Positions 1 through 13,970 of a stretch of DNA of 64,000 bases are shown one piece after another. The stretch spans positions 4,216,001 to 4,280,000 of the forward strand of contig CM082580.2 in the NCBI GenBank assembly GCA_040954595.2, read 5' to 3'. The position numbers and the translations under genes were made by a program. Below the pieces are notes generated by a model. It did not search any database and had not been told where the DNA came from. It worked only from the letters and a program-made list of their open reading frames with translations. This stretch comes from Balanoglossus misakiensis. Lineage: Eukaryota > Hemichordata. Each line of letters starts with the position of its first letter. The stretch's first letter is position 1.

Positions 1-3000
1 ATTAAAGATATTAAACATTAAAACAAGCACCACAATCACAAATACAGATGATTGTTTTATTACTCTGTAGGCGACTTTTCTTCCGAAATAGCAAGGAATG
101 GTTATGGGTCCGGCCAACGGCATTCAGTCATGCATAAATATATTGTTTTAAAAATCTTTTATTAAAATTCCTTATGTCGATATAGTGTGGGTAAAACTGG
201 ATCACTGACAAGTTGATGACTAGAGTTTCTTTCTGTTTCCATTTCAATGTTCTTAGTAGCATCCTAGAAAAACCTTTATTGTTGTTTTATGTTGTCAGTT
301 CACTGTACCAGCGTTAGCTTCACTCGTTCGTACGACAATCTCGCTTCATGATCATACTTCATGAAGTAGTTGAGCAGACAGATACTAGAAACATTGATGT
401 GGTCGACAACACACGCTGAAGCATGTATTGATGAGCGTGTATGATATAAATAGGGACTTATCCACTTCAGCATTCCACAGTCGCTGTGAGCATTCTATCC
501 GTCGTCAACGTCGATGTGACAGCAGCCCGAGTATTATTTGCCAAAAATCACTTAACCACGATGACGAATTCCTAGGGTGCTGCGTACACACACTCGTACC
601 CTTTTCGAAACTATTTTCTCGCACAGTCTCAGAACTCAACATCACGCAACTTCTTCGTCACACCAGACCTCGACTCAAGAAACACAAAAGATGACTTACA
701 AATCGGCTGGCAAAGTGGGCAAATAATCTCCTGTGCCCAAGGGCTTCTCGCACAATTTCCGCCACGGAAAATTCATCTGAAATCGCTACTTGTATAAGGC
801 TTGTTACCATAGCAACACTGGCGCACTTGTATCCGGTTTCGCACATTTATTCTGGCACGTGTTTCGCAACTTTGATCGGAAACAGCAAAAAGCGTTTAGA
901 ATTAGTGCCAAGTAAATAAAGATGAAACGAGACATACAGGTTAAAAGCGATCGGATACTTGTATTTCAAAGTTGACGTTTTATTGAAAAGTCATTGGTCA
1001 CAGCGTTTGAAATAAAAATAATCAACAGATTCAATTGGGGAAAAAATTATTTGCTCGCTGCAAACAGTTGATAAAGTGATGACATTAGTATAACCTGGAA
1101 GTAGAATCTAGAACATTTTTACGTCTATAAAGTTAACTGAACTACTCCAACAGTATTGGATCAGACAGTTTTCGTTATGCCTTCTTGCACGTTTAGTGAC
1201 ACTGTAAAATCGATGAGGACTTAAACAGTGAACGTATACTCTAGGCTTTGTAAAGTACTGAAACAAATCTCTCGGCAGATATCGATTTGTGCTTCTAAAC
1301 CACTAAAAAGAGGCTTATTTAGAATACAAGATGGGAAATTTCGCTTCGGGTTTGGTTACGCACTTCAGGATAGAGCTGTTCATATATTTTCAACAGAGGA
1401 AACTATAGCATAAAGAGTGCAAGAACACTGCCGCCGACTCAGCATTTTGCACAATATTTTAGAACCCATAACAGAAAAGATAGGATCATGGAAATACCCT
1501 CTTATCTCTTTATTCTTGTATTTAAAATCCATTGATAAACAATTTGTATATATCAGGAAAATGACATTATTTTCAATTTTGAGTCGACCACTACCTTAAG
1601 ACAGAGAAGATCTTGTGGCGTCATGACCTGGTTTCTTCTGTAGCACCATGGAACGCTAACTCCATTATAGCATCATCCAGCGACTAGCGATTACAGAGGG
1701 CCCTCTCGCGTATATCTGTATACCCACTTGTAAATGCACCATACCGCTTGTCGGGTTACAAGCACAGCCCGGCGTCACTCAATTGACGCCGAGTGACGAC
1801 AATGCTATGATTGCTTGCAGTGCATATAAACACAGCGCATTTCATTCATGGTAACCGCCGCTACAAATACCCCATGCATGTAAAAGCGTTCTAATGGCCA
1901 TTCTAAAGGCTTTTTACCGTGAATCTATATACTGTACAACTTCTTACAAATTGATATAGTCGATGCTCCTGCCGACATATGTCATTTCCGCCGACATCTA
2001 ACAGGACGAAACACGTATGATGTTGTTTTGTCATGTTTATATCCATTGAAGATCTTGCTAATCGTGTCTTGAGCGCACTCCGAGTCGTTTATTAGGCCCG
2101 GTACACAGCATCTAGCGATTCTAAATACGCTCATATTGTCTGGTATGGTGGCAGTACCACGCATCAGCATCAAACCGATTCATTGAAATAACAGTTTTTG
2201 TTTCAAGAATTCATTTAGTTGCATTTGTCTTGTATGGTGGCGCTGAGATGTATACTTACATCGATGTATTTTGTCTATCGTATTCCAAATAATCTTTCTT
2301 TTACGGTGTAAGCAAATACAGAAACAATCTCTTATTGTGCCCATGCAGCCCATCGCTGTGATAAATGGGGAACAAATGAGCGATTTTGACCGTCATATTA
2401 TTATAGAAATTCTGCGAAACAGTTTCAATCTTATTATTTTATCTTTACTGTCAATAAATCACATGTGAACAATTTTGCTCATATTTTGCTGCGGGCCAGC
2501 CACTGTTTCACGCATAGTTGACAGAAAGGCATTATTCTTATGAATTTAGATTTATGTTTTGTCATCACTTGATTCGCAAAAAGATAAATATGTGGACGAC
2601 TGGGGTCTGTCTCGCTTGCTGTAAATTATGACTACAGTGGATGAGCGAACGACACGCGTCAGATCTGTCATGCCTGTGGAGGGCGAAAGTATGAAATCAA
2701 TTTCCTTCTCGCGACGTTCAATCTATGAGTGCATGGACACACTAGCGAACACTTGTCCCGTTCATCAGTACTGTAATATCAGGAGTCGGGGTGTGTTTCT
2801 TATCAAAAGTCACGTTCTAAGTATTCATCTTCTGATCGATCTCCACGGAGACGTTATTGGAGAAGAGTCATCAACCGAACTTTTGACACTCTGACGTACT
2901 TTATCCACGGGGCAGATTTTCGTTCGAGTAAACCCTTTAATCACATTTCATATAATAACACATTGGTTCAATTTTTCAAAGGGAGCTGTTCAGAAAGTCT

Positions 3001-6000
3001 AGAGTGGTTGCCATCGCGAGGTATCATCTTGCAAATAGATGTTTATTCTGCATCTCTATAACAGTGCACACTTTGGTATGGGACAGTTTTGCCTCCATAA
3101 TGTTGAGGGGAGATGACACGGTCCCTATTAGCTCACATCTTGTTTCTGTCGGTCGATATCTGTGTTTTTGTCACGTGAAAAGTACTACAGATAAAAAACT
3201 GGCGAGATTGTGATTTTAATATGCATGTCGGTTATCTACTTTATGCTCTTTTTTAATCAATGCTACATACCAGAACGAGTCTTCAAGCGTAGTTCTTCTA
3301 TCTGTTATCAACAGATTATAAAAGAATATTTAATAAAGGCCACACCAACACAATAACGTTTAACCCAACAGACGTTGAATTACTTTAGACTCACTCCACA
3401 TTCATTCACACCAGTATTTTCATATTTACGTGACAGTAATTTTCAACCACTCCATTCTCACTACTGTATTTAAGAACAAATCACACATTAAAATTCCAGT
3501 TGCGTTTAAGACAGAGTCTATTGATAAGCCTTGGTTGTCGTTCCCGCTATACCCAGATTGAATTAATTGCGGTTTCCAATTTGCATCGTAGATTTAGCCC
3601 CATAAATCCGTGGTTGATTGCTTTCTGCGTAAGCTTGTCCTAATTGCTGCTTTAATAGATTAGCTAGTTACTTGAAATCGTTAATGAGTCTCGTCAAATT
3701 ATTGATAGCAGCAACGTTGACGATGTAATGCAGCTGTGTGTGCCAAAATGACAGTTGTGTGTATAACAAAACAAGAAATATGTATCGAGTTAAAAGAAAA
3801 TGCTATACAAAGATGAATTGCACCAACTACCTGCCGAGGTTGATTAATATTCTTATTTTAGTACAACCGAGAGGTTTTGCATGGAGCCGGTATGGCGGCG
3901 GTCCGAATTACTGGAGTTTATGGTAGTTTAAAATGTATTACGAACTGTCAGTTTGTCCCGGCAACTTGTACGACTCTCACAAGGGACGACATGATCGCTC
4001 TGATACAAGAATAGTGAGTATATATAAAGGATGGCAGCTTTTTTCGAAATCACCAGAAAGATGCAGGTAGTAATTATAATAGCGCTCATTTTCTCTGGAT
4101 AAAATGTTTTGATGGAGGCACTGGCAGTACTTCACGTCCTCGGGACAGATTGAATCCGGGGTAAATCGATCTCCTAATTACAGTCGTGTCCATAAAATGC
4201 ACAAGGTAGCCTCGGGGTAAAGGCAGACTTCTGCGCGACGTCCTTCGTGGAAGCTCCGACAGGAAACAAAATTAACATGGCGACATCCATGCAAGTTTAC
4301 AAACACGAAATATGTATAGACGGAGTGATGGACGACTATGCCAATTAACCCCCACGCAGCAGTAAACAGATAAATCATTTCACTCACATGTATCTGTGAA
4401 CATCAAGTATTAATAAAAAAGCGATGAGTACCCCAGGAATTGCCGTCCCTCGAATGATTGTAGTAATAGTAGTAATTGTAGTAATGATTGTACCTTACCT
4501 GTGGTAAGGCTTACATTTACTTAGCCTTCTATATCTGCCCGACTTTGCATCTTGCAGTCTTCATCGTCCCTGACTGTCTGTCTGTCCGTCCGTCAGCCCG
4601 TCTGTCTTACATATGTACGTATATTTATTGCTATGTATTTGTCAATTTCGCCCTTGCCTGTCTGTCTATCTGTCTGTCTGACTTTGTCTGTCCATGTCTG
4701 TCTGTATGGCTCATTCAAGCACCATGCCGAGTATGCAGATGCTCACCTTACTAACGGAGTATAACCGGCATCTTTATTTCATCCAAACACCGAAATGAGA
4801 TTAGTATTAACTGACCTGTCCTTGGCTACAGGTTAGGCCTTTTATCATCATAAGGAGTGTAGTCGGCTGAATGCCAGCCTTCGGCGAGAAATTCATTTCT
4901 TCAAATAGAACATCCTTTATAATATCCCACACGAGAGAGAGAGAGAAGGGGGGAGAGAGAGAGAGAGAGAAACAGAGACAGACTGACAGACAGAGGCAGA
5001 GACAAAGAGAGTGGGGAGGGATGAAGAGGGAAATTATAAATGGTAAAGAGCTACAGCAAAATGTCACAGTAAGGTCAATGGCCGACATCATATATCAGGA
5101 AGTGTACTGTATTGCAGGGTTTCATGATCCAATTAATAATACACTAATTGTCCATAAATAAAATTCCACATCTATCTTGTAATTTGATGAGCCCTTTGCT
5201 AATTACTATCCGACCAACTGAGGTCATTAAAGTTCCCGTCGATACCTTGCTATTCCTAGGAGGACGTCTTGAGAAGAGGATGACCTCAACATCCAAACGT
5301 TGCTTTTCCTGTGGGCGCTGGAAAAGAATCACTCGCCTTTACACGCCGATGGGTATCTTCGAGCGACAGTATTATTAACAGTCATTATCTGTGGCTAGAA
5401 GTCACGTTTTATTAGTCTAGACTAAAATATTTAGTTTGCTCCATCATGAATTCTCAATGCTCGGTTTCGGCTTTGTTACAGTTGGAGTCGTGACACGCCT
5501 CCTCTGTATTCTGTGCTGTGGTTCGCCAAATTTACGTCACGTGGATACTGATGCTGCACGTATAGGTTACGAGTTATCCAAAAGATAGCTTGTATACCGG
5601 GTAAATTTTGAAAGTGTTGCCCGAAAATCTATTTATACGTTCGCACACTTGCAATAAAAAATCGCGTGCGAAAAACATCCATTTGCTTGTAAAAGGATAG
5701 AGTTTGTTTTGTCTAGTATCATTGGAACTGCGAGTCATTCCATAATAGTATGTGTATTTCCTTGGCACAGGCTCCCGCCTTGGGAAACACACTACTGAGG
5801 GGATGACCATACTCTCTCTGGGAGATGTCCACAGCCGAGAAATCAAGATGACTGCGATTGATTGATATTTCCAGTGATGGGGTTGGTTTATATACACTCT
5901 TTCCGTTCGCCGTTATTTAAACTTGTGAAAAGACCGATACCCCAATTGCAACAAGAAATAATGCAATTTACAAGTACTTATACTCAAATCGGTTGGAAAC

Positions 6001-9000
6001 GTGTTCTTCAAGGTGGAAAATAGCAGACAAATCACCATTGGCATATTGTGGTGATACGGTTCTCATTTGGACTCAGTGGGCATTTCATCAGCGCTTTGAT
6101 GACCCGAGGCAGAAGGCATTCCACTACATCCTCTGTCAGTTGCTGACAGAAATGAATTAGATTTCGATTCACCGATGTGAAACTATGCGGAGCATGCCTT
6201 TTTCTGACAACGAAAGTGACTTCTAAATCGACACAGACAAAATTGTATATGTGCAGAAACTGTGGGCTGTGGCTCGTTGTTTTCTTATGCCACCCAGCTG
6301 TCACAATAAACGTATGGTCTCTAGTAAGTTTAATTAAATACAGTGCTATAATTCTATAGATTTATATCAGCAATGGTCACACAATTTCGTTACATATGCA
6401 ATGCAGTAGTTACTTAAAGCAGACCCTTTAAAAGGTATCATGGAACATATCTGTGTGAAATCAATATCTTTCCCACGTTACAACCACGGTCACTCGGTCA
6501 CGGTGTGGAGTGACCGTGTTACAACAAATCAAAAGTGGAAATTTCAGATATATCACTAGTTATAAATAAAAAATGAAATAATGCAATGAAAAATAAAAGT
6601 TTAATGTTCCAGTGGATTACCTTTACTTCTTTGTGTTCTGATGGGTGAGATCATGCATTGTTTCTAAAGATTCAAAGAGCAGAAGGTACTGTTTTTGATG
6701 TATCTTGCATTTTCCCACGGTGGCGGCCATATTTGATTGAGGAAAAGCTTTATTATTTATCTGGTTAAACCTTGCATATGCACTCATACGTAGCGTTTAA
6801 ATACTTCAGTACATCTGTAAGGGCTAATTTCAGTACAGTTTGAAAATAAAGTTCATGATATAAATTTCCCAAAAGTTTCAGCTCATGGGACCTCTAATAT
6901 ATTTCCGCCTTCGATACGGAGATTAGCAGTGGAATATTAGTTACTCACATAAACTGTAATACAATATTTTTCTTCATTCAGTTCAGGAGACAAATAGTCA
7001 TACCGAGTTGGCGGAGAAATGCAATGTTATGCGTGCGTTGCCTACAGCTCTCTTTTCTCAGCTGTGACTTATTCAACTCAAACACAAATCGCGCGAAGCA
7101 TACAAATTTACATATAATACGTTACTGTCGACAACAGTCATCGGGAACATTCAATTCGCTTTCACAGTTCAGGAGAGAAATTTACATCGCCGGTGACGCA
7201 TATTGACGAGTTGATTTTCACCCTTAACATTTGAACTTCGTCATCTGTACCACGAAATATGTAAATTATTTAAGATCCATGTCATTAACCTCCATTCCAG
7301 GTCGTTTATCCCGCACACCACATGGGAAATTAAGGAGAAGTATTTGGAAATCACGTGAATGAAATCTATAGGATCAGTAACTGCCAGGTGAAACGTTACC
7401 CTGATTATATTGGCATGTTTCTGTAATTCAATCCCTACACACGATAACATTCAAAGACTTATCCGATTCCAGGATATTGTGTTTCGGTGGGACTTTTTTG
7501 CATCTGAAGTTAAAGACTCACTAAGACCCCAGAGCCTTTTCATTATCTGAAATATTTTGGAGTTTTGATGACGTGGAGTTTATTTCACTTGGTTTTCTGT
7601 AAGTCTGAAATAGGTCACGCTGAAACGCGACGTATTATCCACTACATGATGTTACCATACATGCGTGAGAATATGAAATTCTTAAAGTGGAGTTCTATCA
7701 TTAAACGTGTCTGCTGTAATTAGAACTGTTGTGAAGCAATCTTCTGATCTTTGTTTTGTAGTTTTTATATCGTTGGCGGCAGACGATGGTAGTAATTGAA
7801 TGAATGGTATTTATTTCTGTTCGCAATGATTAGTAAAGATGGTCATCTGAGATCTGTAACTGTAACCACGGTGTTGCAAAATACAGCGTGATTACCACCG
7901 TAAAATAATCTTATAATTGATATCCTGTGACAATTAAGGGTACCAGACAAATGTTTCGGTGTAATTCAGAACCAAAGAAGAGGATATAGCGGCTCGTGTC
8001 CGCAATTGATAGGTCATGAAAAAGTAAAAGCGACTCAGATATATAAACCATTCAACATTCAGGTTCTTACGGTGTCTGACTTTGGCTTAAACCACACAGA
8101 GTCTGAGATAGTTTTTCTGTGATAAATATATTTATGAAAAATTTAATTCATGAAATGTTTTCGTGTAGTCGAGACAAGACTCTACAATTTTATTTTACAC
8201 CACGACTTTACATGAACTAACAAACACAAACGAATTTTTGCCTTTAAACCAAGTACACGGTGACAACTGTCGTTGAACGTCCAATTAAAACATAAATATG
8301 AATAGCGTGTGAATTGATAAATCAATAATGCTTAGTTTGATACCGACATTTGTTACTGACAACTCTGAAGGACGTTCGATTTTCAGAAGTGCAAAACATA
8401 ATTACGTTTGCACAGTAATCACCGAGACATTGCGATCTGTGCTGTAAACGTGGATAATATGATGGTACTCATTTCAAAAATCAATGCCTGGTTAATTTGT
8501 CGTATATTGATCAAAATAAACTAAAACGTGCCTCCCAAAATTGTGAAAGGACGAAGTTCTCGAAGGATTGCCTGTGAATATTTAGATATTGCACTAATTA
8601 ATCAATGTTTCATAAAAAGAATTAGCATAAAATGCGTGTTTTTTGAAAAGTTATTGATATAGAACAGTGTTCAATTACGCAGCCTGATAAGTTAACCGCA
8701 ATAGCCCGATTTTTTAATCTGTAGAATTGTTCTAATGAAAGCGTAAAACTCACTGATGAAATAGTTTCTCTGTATAGGCAAACTATAAAATAAATGAAAA
8801 TAGTGTATACTATTTAAACTAAAGAACGTATGTATGTAAGGTTACTTGGTTATACCATGAACCTTTAAGGCACATATCGAAAACTCGAATAAGGATAGAA
8901 TGAATGCGACGAATTCTCCATTTTAACTTCGCTGGCCTCAATTAAACGTATACGTTTAAATAAGTTATTTGTTTAAGTTCACGTGTTATCAGGGTCTGTT

Positions 9001-10323
9001 GAGTTTTTGCAATTTATTATTCATAGCTGGTTGGTTTTAGAAATTGCCTTGGCCCTGAATTGGACAGGGTCAAATAAATGTAATTATCGACTTTACGAAT
9101 TAAAATTCCGCTTGGGTGTGATAATCATGCAGGTATAGATCGAATGCAAACACGCGCTGGCTTTCCCGTTTGTTTTAGTCTGTCACACAAATGTCAATGT
9201 CATGTCTATCAATACTATTCTTCCTGGAAGCTGCACGTTAGTGTACATATCCTGACGGATGTATCCATCCAGTAAATTATGACCCATTTCCATCCGACTT
9301 CCATGCACTAGTGAACAACTTGCATCTGTCCCGATAGAGACAATATACATATTAATGCAGTTAATTATGTTGGCGGTATGTGGGGTGCCTGTGACCTCAG
9401 CTGACCCCAAAGCTTGGTCGTTAATTCCCACACGCGATTGCTTCCTTCAGTAGATTTATCACGTTTCTTAGTCGTTGCGGGCGGCGGTCACATGTGTGGG
9501 TACACGCTAGTAGGCCCTGTATTACTGTGCATCATGCTTTCTATTCTCGTGTGAAGAATAGCAACAGAAAATGCGAGTTCAAAATGGCGATAATCACCGT
9601 TCTTTTTGCGCAGCTGTTTCTCCACTTGCGGGGGTCAAGCTCTAAGCTTATCATTTTCCAGGAAACGCGACGTATTAACTCCTTTCTAAAAATGTCATTC
9701 TTACGATATAGAATATGAAGATTAAAGTAAAGAGATTCTTCTGTGTCCCGTGGGAATGTAATAGTATTTCACAGCATGATAACTCAGTCACTTAGAGGCG
9801 TCCTAAAATACTCAGTGAACATAGATAGTCGAAGTCTCTTTGAGGGGATAGTAAACAAAGCAACTAATTCATCAAAACGCTGGTGGCGCTACGAACCATG
9901 ATATGCGACTAAACTATAACTAACAATGTAATGCGACATACGGGATAATTTTGGCGAGTCATTTTATTGTTCCCGTATAATTTGTACTTTCATGTGAAAG
10001 TTTTAGCCAGAATTTTACCCAGAGAATTCAGAAAAAAGGTAAAACAGCCGAAAGATGTTGTATGATTCTTATTTATTCATGACATGGTATACTGATGTGC
10101 TTTATAGCAAAATCGTAATAGAAGTGACCGCTCACATTACTGATATATGAAGTTTTCGTTTGTTGCAGGATTTGATAAATAACTAGCCTATACACCTATT
10201 AGTTCCGAATGAATCTCGATAATGATGATGTGTCCGCTAAATAGTGTGAGTGTAAAATAATCATTGTCATTGCGTCGCTATACATAGGCCAGACCTCTAA
10301 TATGGATATGGTGATACACTGAA
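1..10323. other. Intergenic stretch with no gene seen
   Basis: About 10 kb of AT-rich sequence in which no open frame over 110 codons occurs, no frame resembles a known protein, and no chain of exons with consistent phases could be built. It holds a degenerate TCTG-rich stretch near 4565-4710, a GA-rich stretch near 4930-5020 and a small hairpin near 6488-6525. The right end should contain the 3' UTR of the Cys8 gene that ends at 10324. Short conserved noncoding elements cannot be excluded by eye. Confidence 0.6.
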
Positions 10324-11963
10324 CTATGCATTCTGCAGAAGCATTACAGGAACCGTAACCATGACTACTGTAAGCCAAGAAGTCAGAAGGTTTCCCAACC
10401 GGTGCGCAGAGGAGACGCGCAGACCGAAGGAAACCAAACTGTCACATATGTATTTCCCTCCACCTGCGTGGTAACAATATTCGAACACAACGTCGCTGGT
10501 CAATTCGGCCGGTGGCGGTGGATTGTAGCGGATATCTTCAGCCAATTGCAAGGCGGCTGGGCATGCCTGAAATAATTAAACCATAGATTTAGAGATCTGT
10601 ACTTCACACAATGAATGACTGGAAGCCTGAATAGAAGCCGTGTGCGAGAAAGGCGCCCTCAACTCAGTCAAACAAAAAAAACGAACCACGACATAGTTTT
10701 GTAGGGTAGGTTCCGAGTTCGTATATCCCATAAAATACAAGTCTACTTTATGTGGCTATGGTTCATTGGCCCTTTCTTAGCTTGTGGCTTCACTTATTGC
10801 AAGACAATATTGATTACAGATAATTCATGATAGATAATTTATATGAAGGCAACTTTACATAGTGAAACTGTGTGCATTTTTCATGAAGCCCCCCCCCCCA
10901 AACCCACAAGTCCAGGTTTTGACCGAAAAGGCCGAATGTAATTCCATGGTGTTTTTGTATCGCTGAAAGAATACAATGAAAGCACCAATATAGTTTCACA
11001 CTTACTGTTCCTTCTAACTTGTAACAATTGAAGATGGCCCATCCGTTGCTGTACACATTGGCATCACACAGTCCACATTCGTTTACAGGATAGCCTGTTT
11101 CATCACCCTGTAAAGATCGATAAAAACGACAAGAAAAACATAACTAAATAGAGAAGAGGGACACGCCCACAATCCATCTTTTTCTGTCCGGCTTCTCTGT
11201 GTGAGACCGGTTAAAGGGACAAAGTCTCTCTCTCGCTGCCCTTTTTCCACTAATTATGCTTGATACAAGACGCCATTCTTAATGTGGATATATAGTGAAA
11301 TCAACGTTCAACCACACACAACTTCCACCCCGCTTGTAGATAAGAGAGTAAAAAACTCGCCAAAATGAATAAAACGGTAGAGACTGGTTATTCATTTTGG
11401 TGAGTTTTTAGTCTCAGTGTCTACAAACGGGTAGAAGTTGTGTCTGGTTTAACGTTGATTCACTATATATCCACAACATAACGGTGTCTTGTATCAAACA
11501 CAATTAATGGGAAAAGGGACGCGAGAGGGAGAATGTCCCTTTATAACCACGCAACGTACTAAGCTTTTTGAAAATATATACGATTTAATACCTCAGATCA
11601 TAAGCCTTTAATGCTCAAAAATATTTGTGTGCGCTGATTTACATTCCAAGGCATGAATAAATCATGATTCTACTTCCACTGGGGCGTGGCGATCGACGGG
11701 CATTCAATGGGCCACTATTTGTAGCGTCTGGCTGTTTTTCAGTATTCGTGTTCCCCTCCCTATAGTATTCCAACACACCAAGTTTTTTGCTTGTCAATAA
11801 GTGACATGTATCGATCATTGTTATTGTTGACAAATGCTTTAATGTCCGGACTTGAATACAATTTTCAAACAATAACCATGTCGAGTGTACACACACGAGC
11901 TATACATTTCACCACGAAATTTTGGCTGAAGGTTATTTTCCTGTAGTCACAAACATGCAGGCC

Positions 11964-11999
<36 letters not shown>

Positions 12000-12551
12000 G
12001 GGAGGCAGCTAGACAGGCAGGCAGATGCCGATGGACAATCTAACAACACGTAACATGTGCGAAACTGCACGCTCGAATGCATCTATACAACCTAATGATA
12101 CTATAAACGGACAAGTGTTCTGTCAGAGCCCCGAGCAAGACCCTGCTTTTCGCAAAGGACTGTTCACAAAACTGAATGTCAATACGACTTCCCGTCATAA
12201 TGTCGAATATCGTGACGCAACCTCACTTACCAGCGCGATGTCAGGGTTCTTGTCCAGAGTTGGTTTGTCCACTCTGAGTAGCAGGACGGACTTGGTGCCT
12301 TGCACATAGTCCGAAGTGGCGAAGTAAGACGAGCCGTTGCCGACAGGTTGCAGACTTTGGGTTTCATTGTAGATTGTCCGAATGTTATCGGGGCACTGCA
12401 CGTCGTATGTGAGACCCTTGTTACTGATCCCGACCGAGAAGGATTTGGCGTGGAACACGAAGCAGGTGTCGGGCGTGGCTTGCAGCACGCCGTTGGCTAC
12501 AGAAGCCGAAAGCAAGAGCAAGCAAATGGGAAGATAATACCGCATCTTCAT
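10324..12551 (-). CDS. Small secreted eight-cysteine protein with GPI-like tail (Cys8-A), three exons
   Basis: Exons 12231-12551, 11006-11107 and 10324-10566, all joined in phase 0, give 221 aa. The ATG at 12551 (a second ATG follows two codons later) begins a clear signal peptide: MKMRYYLPICLLLLSASVA. Exon 1 carries Cys1 and Cys2, 22 residues apart, and N-glycosylation sequons (NET, NGS). Exon 2 has C-x2-C and then YSNGW-x-I-F-x-C. Exon 3 has CP, a PPPPAEL motif, YCY and a final Cys, then ends in about 24 mostly hydrophobic residues (LGNLLTSWLTVVMVTVPVML), which looks like a GPI-attachment signal or a single membrane span. The exon structure is confirmed by the paralogue at 15270-17307, which shares all eight cysteines, motifs and intron phases. 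I do not recognise the family. From these features I infer a secreted or cell-surface protein with up to four disulfides. Intron 1 contains a foldback MITE. Confidence 0.8.
11215..11540. mobile_element. TTAA-flanked foldback MITE, copy 1
   Basis: The element is almost entirely an inverted repeat: a left arm beginning AGGGACAAAGTCTC returns as an arm ending GTCCCT, with a short loop near 11385. TTAA precedes it at 11211-11214 and TTAT(AA) follows at 11541. The copy at 28212-28558 shares the arms and has TTAA on both sides. TTAA duplication plus no coding capacity points to a piggyBac-type nonautonomous element. It lies in intron 1 of the Cys8-A gene. Confidence 0.75.
11964..12000. repeat. (ACAG)n microsatellite
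   Basis: About nine uninterrupted tetranucleotide units in intron 1 of the Cys8-A gene, with a degenerate continuation to about 12024. Confidence 0.9.
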
Positions 12552-13080
12552 ATAGAAGAATGTTTGTCTGGCTGTCGGTGCAGAAAATACCAGGTGCCAA
12601 CTAAATCTCTGGCTGGTCGCGAAGTACCCCGACAGGAGTGGTATGTTCACCCTGGGTTTAATAACCCCTATCAGTCCGCTCTGAAAGCAGGTCGTATTGA
12701 GCTTTTGAAATCCAAAGTTCAGTTGATTTATTGAAGACACTATAATCCGGTTTCAAACTCTTAACCACAATTATCAAAGTGCAAATAGTGAGGTTGGCAA
12801 CATGAATCCATAATTGTGGGTGGGATTCTGCTGAACACTTAGAGGTACGTGCGCTGCCGCGAGTACACGCCATCAAAATCGAAGCAACTCAATGTGAGAG
12901 TGCTTCGATATATTTCGGTTTGAGGTGTATGATAGAACCCTCGGCTGAAACTTTTCCCGCTCAAGTTCTACACCAGAATTTCAGAATTTATTGGCTCACC
13001 TTGTCCTCCACGATTTCACACGGACAAAGGAGAGCGTGGCCTACTTCTAAAGCACATGCTATCAGGGCTTCAATAGAAAT

Positions 13081-13580
13081 CTGGTTATAGCCCCAGAAAA
13101 GCAGCACTTAGCAGTTACGGCCCTTCTATTGGAATACTCACCCCCTCCATTCTTCGCCACATTTCATTTAGTCGCTGGTTTGTCTAGTGTACGAAAGCCG
13201 ACTACTTGCCACCCGATGCGTACTTTGAGTGGAGTGGCAAAAGTAAAATTGGTCCTCCACAAAATTAATTTAATTTGCTTTTGAGTTCATTAAAATGCAA
13301 CTTTCAGCCCAATATTTTACAAAATTTTCTTGGGTGGGAGGGGGCACCCCCTCCCACACCCACCCCCTTCATTCTTCACCACATCTAGTGTACCAAGGCA
13401 TAGCTTTTGAGTTCATTAAAATGCAACTTTCAGCCCAATATTTTACAAAATTTTCTTGGGTGGGAGGGGGCACCCCCTCCCACACCCACCCCCTTCATTC
13501 TTCACCACATCTAGTGTACCAAGGCATAGCACTTTCCCACCAATGCTAACATTGACTGGCAAAAGTTAAATTTGTCCTCC
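13081..13580 (-). repeat. Dispersed G/C-hairpin repeat family with a 126-bp tandem duplication
   Basis: A unit containing GGGAGGGGG followed closely by CCCCCTCCC is present twice in perfect tandem (13277-13402 and 13403-13528). Flanking pieces are degenerate copies of the same family. In the opposite orientation the family recurs at about 26455-26830, and it forms the host sequence of the retroelement at 19360-21949. A shared core reads GGAGGACAAATTTAAC. Near 13195-13250 and 13530-13580 the copies run straight through the point where that retroelement is inserted elsewhere. Confidence 0.8.
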
Positions 13581-13819
13581 CTAACATTTAGTTAATTTGT
13601 TTTGGAGTCCTACCCGTATTTTGTCCGCTTTGCTTCAAAAACTACCGCCTGCCAAATATTGTATTGACTTGTCATTTTAATTTATTCATAATTCATTCTT
13701 ATTGCAACGATATACTATTATATACTTCAATTACTTTAAGAAATTTAGAATTGAGGTGTGGGAACCCTCATTCCCTATAATGCATACAGTGTACATAGGA
13801 TCAGGACGGAGAATGTTTT

Positions 13820-13970
13820 TGGCGTGAGGGGGGGGGGGTCATCATATTTTTTGGCCTGTCGAAGGGGGGGGGGGGTCATCATTTTTTTGGTCCTGGGTGA
13901 AGTGGGGGTCGGCCTGATTTTGAAAACCCATGACACAAACTTGCCGACCCCCCCCCTGCCGTAAAAACTG
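13820..13970. repeat. Poly-G/poly-C rich degenerate repeat
   Basis: Two G runs of 9 and 13 bases, each followed by TCATCAT, and a later C run. It is low-complexity sequence with no coding signal. Confidence 0.7.

Noticed and set aside
12300-12734. 144-codon plus-strand ORF
   Set aside because: Antisense of Cys8-A exon 1 and its upstream region; the minus strand has the signal peptide, splice donor and paralogue support.
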